A stretch of 64,000 nt of DNA, taken from positions 1,067,501 to 1,131,500 of the forward strand of contig OY747707.1 in NCBI GenBank assembly GCA_963556495.2. Direction: 5' to 3'. This document shows, piece by piece, positions 53,101 to 62,100 of the stretch. Source of the DNA: Valencia hispanica. Taxonomy: Eukaryota > Chordata > Actinopteri > Cyprinodontiformes > Valenciidae. Below the pieces are notes generated by a model that was not told the DNA's origin, did no database searches, and was given only the letters and a program-made list of their open reading frames with translations. The translations under genes and the position numbers were made by a program. Position 1 is the stretch's first letter. Each line of letters starts with the position of its first letter.

Positions 53101-56100
53101 GGCCCTGGAGCGCCGACTGTGATCCTCCACAGCCTAAATAACTCAAGTAAGTTCAACTCTTTATTAATTAGCCCCTGAATGAAGACTGTTACTGTATGAC
53201 AGCTTCATGACCATCATGACATGCTAACAGCTCAACATCAGACGATATTCCACATTAATATGTCCTGAAATGACTCCATCATTTGTTGGCTAGCTCTGCT
53301 AATCCACCTCATATGCTTTTGTTGCTCTTCTATCTGACCTCCGACTTCTATTTGGCATCTGTCTGACCTCTGACATCTGTTTGACTTCTGTCTGACCTCT
53401 GTCTCACCTCTATCTGACCTCAGTCTGACGTCTATGTGACCCTTATCTTACCTAAGTCTGACCTCTATGTGACCTTTATCTTACCTCTGTGTGACCTCTT
53501 TCTGACCTCTATCTGACCTCAGTCTGATGTCTATGTGACCCTTATCTTACCTAAGTCTGACCTCTATGTGACTTCTATCTTACCTCTGTGTGACCTCTTT
53601 CTGACCTCTATCTCACCTCAGTCTGACGTCTATGTGACCCTTATCTTACCTAAGTCTGACCTCTATGTGACTTCTATCTTACCCTTGTGTGACCTATTTC
53701 TCACCTCTATCTGACCTCTGTCTCACCACTGTTTGACCTCTATCTGACCTCTGTTTGACTTCTATCTCACCTCTATCTGACCTAAGTCTGACCTCTATGT
53801 GACCTTTTATCTTACCTCTGTGTGACCTCTTTCTGACCTCTGTCTCACCTCTTTCTTACCTCTGTTTGACCTCTGTTTGACTTCTGTCTGACCTCTATGT
53901 GACCTCTGTCTCACCTCTGTCTGACCTGTATCTGACCTTAGTCTGACCTCTGTGTGACCTCTATCTTACCTCTGTGTGACCTCTTTCTGACCTCTATCTG
54001 ACTTCTGTCTCACCTCTGTTTGACTTCTGTCTGACCTCTATGAGACCTCTATGTGACCTCTGTCTGACCTGTATCTGACCTTAGTCTGACCTCTATGTGA
54101 CCTCTGTTTGACTTCTGTCTGACCTCTATCTGACCTCTGTCTGACCTCTGTCTCACCTCTATCTGACCTCTTTCTGACCTCTATCTGACTTCTGTCTGAA
54201 TTCTGTCTGACCTCTGTCTCACCTCTATCTGACCTCTGTTTGACTTTTGTCTGACCTCGATGTGACCTCTGTCTGACCTGTATCTGACCTTAGTCTGACC
54301 TCTATGTGACCTCTGTTTGACTTCTGTCTGACCTCTATCTGACTTCTGTCTGACCTCTGTCTCACCTCTATCTGACCTCTGTCTGACCTCTATCTGACCT
54401 TAGTCTGACCTCTATGTGACCTCTGTTTGACTTCTGTCTGACCTCTATCTTACCTCAGTCTGACCTCTGTTTGACCTCTATGTGACCTCTGTCTGACCTC
54501 TATCTGATCAGCTTCTTCTTCAGGCAGACCTTTTTCATTCCTTTATGCAAACCAAAGCTTTTTACAGCAGCTGAGATTTGCTCAGCTATACTAACCCAGG
54601 TTGGTTGTTTAGCTCCTGCTGTCATCCAGACACAGAGCTGTAAAAAATATTTAGACCCTAGCAGCTTTCTTCAGTTTTTTCTTTTTTGTCAATTTTTTAA
54701 AAGTTTTTTTATGTGTCCTGTCTGGCAGAGTGGCACTCAGAATTAATGTCTGAGTATCAAGTAGAAGCTCAACAGTTTTACTTCATAGCTTTTGCCACAG
54801 TTCTCTCCCTGATATATATGTGTAAAAAACCTTACTGGAAATTGCTGTGGGTTTTTATTCTGATATTATGGACACAGAGAATAAAAGGGAAAAAATAAAT
54901 CCTAGTCTGCTTCCACACCTGCAGTACGGCAGAGAGACGTGGAGGAAAAAAATGATTAGAATAAACCAGACAATGTGAACTAAGAACTACACAACCACAA
55001 CCCACAGATAGATATATAAATACAATAACAGCGTCACTGAAAGGTTCATGGTACCGATTATTACAAGATCTAGTAATGGTAACCTCAGGCCACAGCCAGC
55101 CGATGGCCGACATCCCGGTGCCCCTCTGCCCCCCCGGGGCACCACACCAATAGCCCCAGCGGACGGACGCTGTTTATTTTTAATGTTTGAGATCAAAGTG
55201 ACATTAACATCTGACCCTGTAGGAAAAGTAAAACCCTAGTATCTGGTTGTTCCTCCATCCCTCTGCAGCAGCAGCTGATAACTGCTACGGAGCCGCTAAC
55301 TAACTAACTAAGGATGAACTTTGACCTCCTCTGCTCTACAGAAAAGATTTCATTTCAACACGCTGGAGGGTTTTCCAAAAGGAATGACCTGTTAAAGGTC
55401 ACCTTGAAGCATCTCCACTCTACATCCAGACTTTGACTAGGCCACTGCTAAGCCTTCATAGTTCTCCTGAGCTTTCAGGTCCCAAACTGATGGTCCGACA
55501 TTCTTCTCCAGGATCTCCTTCCAGTGAGCAGAACTCCTGGCTCCATCAGTTCCTGCGAGACATCCAGGCGTTTCTCATGAGCCTGCTAACTGGCAGTCTG
55601 CAGCAATATGTGGGGGAGAGGGCGCCGTAGAGAACCCTGGTGACACCAGCAGTCTCTGGAGCTCTTTTTAAACCTTCAGGGTGGTCAGAGTTAAAGGGTC
55701 AGACAAACAAACGTGTAGTGATGTTTTATCGGTCTTTGTCAGACACGTGACCTGCCTTAGCAACCACTACCCCCGGGCGCCATCTTGAGTGTAAGCTTCT
55801 CCCGTTGCTAGGGGGAGGCCACATTAGATATGCTGAAGAAGCCGAAGGTGAAGAAGCACACTGGAGTCTCACGCATGGATAAAAAGAAGAAGGAGGAACG
55901 CATTCCTTACAGGGATAAACTTGTAAAGGAGGCTAGGGATAGATTGAATAAGAAATTGTCTACAATCAACAATGCAGATCCATACGAGCTCAAAGGAAAC
56001 GGATGGAGCTCGGACGTTTCATTACTGCCTCCAACTACCCCATTGGACATTACAAACTATCTTGTGTTTGGGATCAGCGCATACACATGTAAACAGTTCA

Positions 56101-59100
56101 AAACTTACAAATCGCTGGAGGCATTCTACCATTTTCTGTCCTTTTCCAAGCAGGAAACCTACAGAATCTTATTTGGTTGTAAAGTTTTTGTTTCCTGGTA
56201 TTGTGTGTCCTGTTGTGGCAGCTCTTCACACAACACGAGTGAACCATTTTGTCCAGGTTTATGCACTCCACATACAGCGACCACTGCTTCCATTGTTGTG
56301 TACACTCAACCATCCCATCATTCAACGCGTCTACAGCACCCGATCATCTGACTAGGACCGATTGAGATGAAGATAACTGAAGGCCCGGTGTGAAACCAGA
56401 ACCGGTTTATTTCAGTCTGGTGGTTCTGTGCAGACCTTATCTCCATCAGCAGGTTGAACTGGTTGTTCTGAAAGCCTTCTGGTGACCCTGACTGACCTTC
56501 AGCTGATGAAAACACGACTTCAGGAAACCATAAATCTGGATTAATTTCTTTATTACTGTTGCCTTCCTGCAGAGAGGCCCTGTCCTTTCTGTCTCGTCCC
56601 TTTACTCATTCCCTAACGACCAGCAATCTGCTGACGTTTACCTGGACAGAACCAACATCACAGCCGGGAACTCTGGACCCTCGGCCGGTTCTGAATGAGC
56701 CCTATCTAGGTTTTCTATTAGGAATACTGGATGCTGCTCTGATGGCCCGATTCAATGTTCTCCTGGTAGATCTGTCTGTGTCCCTCTGAGACTTCTTCTA
56801 TCACCATCTTCACAGATTACTACATCCTGGAGGACAACTCTGTGCTGAAGGCGGTTCTGCAGTACAAACGGATCCAGCTGACAGACTTCAGAACCGTTCC
56901 AGTTGAGCATTTTGGTAAGAAAAAGGTCTTTGTCTCGTCAGACCTGCAAGAAATAGAAGCAGCTGGGGTCCAGACCGGGTTTTCTTTGTCTCCACAGATC
57001 TACCGCTTCAGGTTTCTTATCCGCCAGACTTCTCAGAGTCCCGTCACTACGGACTGCTGCTGCTGATGTAAGTAGTGATGAACCATCATGGATCAAGTTT
57101 ATAGAGATGGAGGTCATAGGGAAGGTTTTCACTGTGGCTGCAGGTTCAGTCCGGTTCAGTCCGGTTCACTACAATTCAGTCCATTTTGTCCAGTTAAGTC
57201 CACTTTGTTCAATCTGGTTCAGTCCCGTTCACTTCAGTTCAGTCCATTTCAAACAATCTGGTTCAGTCCCGTTGAATCTGGTTCAGTCCAGTTTAGTCCG
57301 GTTCAGTCCATTTTCGTCCAGTTCGTCACAGTTCACTTCGATCAGTTTGGTTCAGTCTGGTTGAATCTGGTTCAGTCTGGTTCCTCCACCTGAGCAAGGC
57401 AGCGTATTCAGCGGTTTATTACATTCAGACTCCGATCAAATCTGATCTGTTTTCAGAGCTGACATCTAATTGGTCAATTCCTTAGACTTGAACTAGGCCA
57501 CGCCCTAAGCTGGCTTTGTCAAACTTAGACAATATATTATTACTTTAGGTTTACAATGACAAACTCAGGTAATATTAAGAGTTTTTATCCTTTTACAGAA
57601 TGATTACTGTGTGCAGATCTACCCTGGTCATCAGCATCAATGATTTCATTCAACATTATTATGATTATTATATTTTACATCATCAACACACACACACGTC
57701 GTCTCTATTACATCAGTTAGAGACTAATTACTGTCTGCAGCCCAGCGCTCAGATCACTGAGGAAACATGTTTATACCGTTATATTCTAACCAGCTTCATG
57801 TTCAATAATTTTCAATTCAGTTTATTTATATAGCACCAATTCACAACAGATGTCATCTCAAGGCTCTTAACAAGAAGTAATTTCAATACATTTATACAAA
57901 CATTCCAATCAGTTAAAAGTTTCCTATTTAAGGAATCCCAGCAGATTGCGTCAGTCATTGGCATGAGGTTGGGCCCCGTTGATGCAGACTTTCCAACCAC
58001 AGCAATCCTTCAGCAATCCCTCATACTGAGCAAGCATGTAGCGACGGTGGAGAGGAAAAACTCCCCTTTAACAGGAAGAAACCTCCAACAGAACCAGGCT
58101 CAGTAGGAGCGGCCATCTGCCACGACCGTCTGGGGGTTTGAGAAGACAGAGCAGAGACACAGAAGGAACAGAAGATCTGATATAAGAGAACTTTCTATGT
58201 TACAGAAAGTAAAAAGTTGATAACAGGACACAGTGGATGTTCAGTTACTGGGAGGATCATCCCAGTCGATGCCCCCCGTCCAACAGGGCATTGCAGCCAA
58301 GCAGGATACCAGACCAGGTATATCTTCTATGGAGAGAAAAACACTGAGAGAAAACAAAGTTAACAGTCGAAATAACAGAATGTACTGTAATACAACTGGA
58401 GAGTAGTAAGAGAGAAAAGTAGCAGAGTTCAGAAAAGTGGTCAGTCTGTCCTCCAGCAGTCTAAGCCTATAGCAGCATAACTACAGAGATAGCTCAGGAT
58501 GACCTTTGCCACTCTAACAATAAGCTTTATCAAAAAGGAAAGTTTTAAGCCTGGCCTTAAAAGTAAACAGAGTTTCTGCCTCACGGACTAAAGCTGGGAG
58601 CTGGTTCCACAGGAGAGGAGCCTGATAACTAAAAGATCTGCCTCCCATTCTACTTTTAGAGATCCTAGGAACTACAAGTAAACCTGCAGTCTGAGAGCAA
58701 AGGGCTCTGTTAGGAACATATGGACCAATCAGATCTCTGATGTATGATGGAGGTGATTATTAAGGGCTTTGTATGTAAGAAGGAGGATCTTTGATTCTAT
58801 TCTGGATTTAACAGGGAGCCAATGAAGGGAAGCTAAAGCAGGAGAAATGTGATCTCTCTTTTTAATATTCATCAGAACTCTTGCTGCCACATTTTGGATC
58901 AACTGAAGGCTTTTAATTGCATTTTGTGGACTTCCTGATAGTAAAGAATTACAGTAGTCCAGCCTTGAGGTAACAAATGCATGGACTAGTTTCTCAGCAT
59001 CACTCCTGGACAGCATGTTTCTAATTTTAGCAATATTCCGGAGGTGAAAGAAGGAAATCCTAGAAACCCGTTTAATATGGGATTTAAATGTCAAGTCTTG

Positions 59101-62100
59101 GTCAAAAATAACGCCGAGGTTCTTTACGTTATTACTGGGGGCCAATTTAATGCCATCCAGATGAAGTGATTGACTAATCAGTTTCTGTTTAAGAACTTCT
59201 GGTCCAAAGACAGAAACTTCTGTTTTGTCAGAATTTAAAAGCAAAAAGTTTAGGGTCATCCATGTTTTTATGTCTTCCAGACATGCCTGTAATCTACCTA
59301 ACTGACTGGGTTCATCAGGATTAATGGATAAATATAGTTGTGTATCATCTGCATAGCTGTGGAAATTTATCCCATGCTGTCTAATGATTCTACCAATTGG
59401 GAGCATATATATGGTGAACAGAATTGGTCCAAGCACAGAACCCTGTGGAACTCCACAAGTAACCCTTGAGAGTGAAGAAGATTTATCATTTAGATGAACA
59501 AACTGGAATCTATCAGACAAATATGATTTAAACCAGCCTAGTGCTGTTCCTTTGATCCCTGCAACATGTTCAAGCCTTTCTAAGAGAATATTATGATCGA
59601 CTGTGTCAAAAGCAGCACTGAGATCTAACAAAACCAGAACAGACACAAGTCCATTATCTGAGGCCATGAGAATATCATTAGTAACCTTCACCAGTGCTGT
59701 TTCAGTGCTATGATGAGCTCTAACACCTGACTGAAACTCTTCAAACAGCTCGTTATTGTTTAGATGCTCACAGACTTGATTAGCAACAATTTTCTCAAGG
59801 ATTTTGTATAGGAAGGGAAGGTTAGATATAGGTCTGTAATTAACTAAGTCATCTTGATCAAGGGAAGGTTTCTTGAGTAAAGGTTTAATTACAGCTATTT
59901 TAAATTCCTGTGGTACGTATCCGTTTACTAAGGATAGATTCATCATATCCAAAATTGGGACAGGAACCAAATGGAACACTTCTTTAAATAATTTGGTTGG
60001 AATTGGGTCCAACATACAAATTGAAGGTTTAGATGAGGCTAATATTTTTGATAATTCCGAAAACTCGACTGAATCAAAACAGCCTAAGCACAACTGAGGT
60101 TCTACAGTTCTTTCCGATGCTGCCTCATTTACTGAGGAAGAAGTAATCATGTTTGGGAGGATGCCAAAGATTTTATTTTTAATAGAATTAATTTTATTTA
60201 TGAAGAATCCCATAAAATCATCATTGCTAAGAGCTGGGGGAATAGTTGGCTCAACAGAGCTATGACTCTGTGTAAGTTTGGCAACTGTACTAAAAAGAAA
60301 CCTAGGATTGTTTTTATTTGCCTCTATTAATGATGAAAAATATGCTGTTCTAGCTTGTCGAAGGGTCTTTTTATACAGCAGTAGACTGTTATTCCAGGTT
60401 AAATAGGAATCCTCTAGATGTGTAGAGCGCCATTTTCTCTCCAACTTCCTAGTATTCTGCTTTAAAGTACGCAACTCTGCGTTGAACCAAGGAGTCAGCC
60501 TCCTATGGCTAGACACTTTGTTTTTTAAGGGGGCTACACTATCTAATGCCAAACGCAATGAGGACGTAACGCTGTGAACCAGACCATCAATTTCTGAAGG
60601 GTTAGAGATGGAATTGCTGCCATCCACTGTGTTACTCTGAGACACTGAGGAAAGTAAGAATGGAGCAGATTCTTTAAATATTGTTACAGCATTGTCTGAT
60701 AAAGCTCTACTATAATGAAATTTTCTTTCAGATTTAAGATGGTCAGTTAAAGTAAATTCAAAAGTTATTAAGAAGTGGTCAGGCAGGACCGGGTTATATG
60801 GGTGGACTGTTATTTCCTCACACTCAATACCGTATGTCAGTACAAGGTCCAAAGTGTGTTTACCCGAGTGGGTCGATCCCTGTATATTTTGAGTAAAGCC
60901 AATTGAGTCTAAAATAGCACTAAAGGCTGCATTTAGGCTATCACTTTCAGTATCCACATGAATATTGAAGTCCCCCACTATAATAACCCTATCAGTATTT
61001 AAAACTAAATCAGATAAAAAATGTGAGATCTGATCCAGGAATTGAGAGTAAGGGCCTGGTGGACGATACAAAACCACAAACAAAAATGGTCTTAATGTTT
61101 TGCAACTTGGATGAGGAAAATTAAGGGTTAGATGTTCAAAAGAACTGTAGCTATCAATTGGTCTGGGACTAATTAGTAAATCAGAACGAAAAATGGTTGC
61201 AACTCCTCCTCCTCGCCCAGTATTTCTAGGAATGTGAAAATTTAAATGACTGGAAGGAGTTGACTCATTTATACTGACATAATCCTCCTGCTGCAACCAG
61301 GTTTCTGTGAGACAAAGCAAATCAATGTGATTATCACCAATCAAGTCATTTACTAACAAAGTCTTTGAGGAGAGAGATCTTATGTTTAATAAACCACATT
61401 TAATAGATTTATTTTCAGTCAAAGTTGTATTTATTTTTATGAGATTTCCATAATTTGCTTTTGTTGGATTAACTTTTAATCCATTTAATTTTGGCCATGG
61501 GCCAGACACTGTTTCTATAGGGTAATGGGTGGGTAACAGTACAGAAGCAGCAGAGAGGTGGGTTAAACTACGACTCTGCTTCCTGGTCTGGATCCTGGGT
61601 TGTCAGTGTTTTGGAGGACTAATAAATTCGGCCATATTCCTAGAAAGAAGAGCTGCTCCATCCAAAGTGGGATGGATGCCGTCTCTCCGGATCAGACCAG
61701 GTTTTCCCCAAAATGTTCTCCAGTTATCAATGTAGCCCACATCGTTTGCAGGACACCACCTAGACAACCATTGATGGAATGACAGCATGTGGCTAAACAT
61801 GTCGTCACTGGTCCGATCAGGCAGGGGACCAGAGAAGATTACGATGTGCAAGTTTTGGCAAACTTGCACACCGAAGCAACACTAATTTTAGTGACCTCCG
61901 ATTGGCGTAACCGGGTGTCATTACCGCCAGCGTGAATAACAATCTTACTGTATTTACGCTTATCTTTAGCCAGCAGTTTCAGGTAGGATTTGATGTCGCC
62001 TGTTCTGGCCCCTGGCAAACATTTGACTATGGTCAATGGTGTCTCTAATGCCACGTTTCTGACTATGGAGCTGCCAATTACCAGGGTCGGCTTCTCAGCG

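Noticed and set aside
58729..61509. The 926-codon frame as a host gene antisense to dpp10
   Set aside because: Endonuclease and RT motifs, the SGNH ORF1 upstream, the LINE tail and truncated copies elsewhere in the window show it is a retrotransposon.
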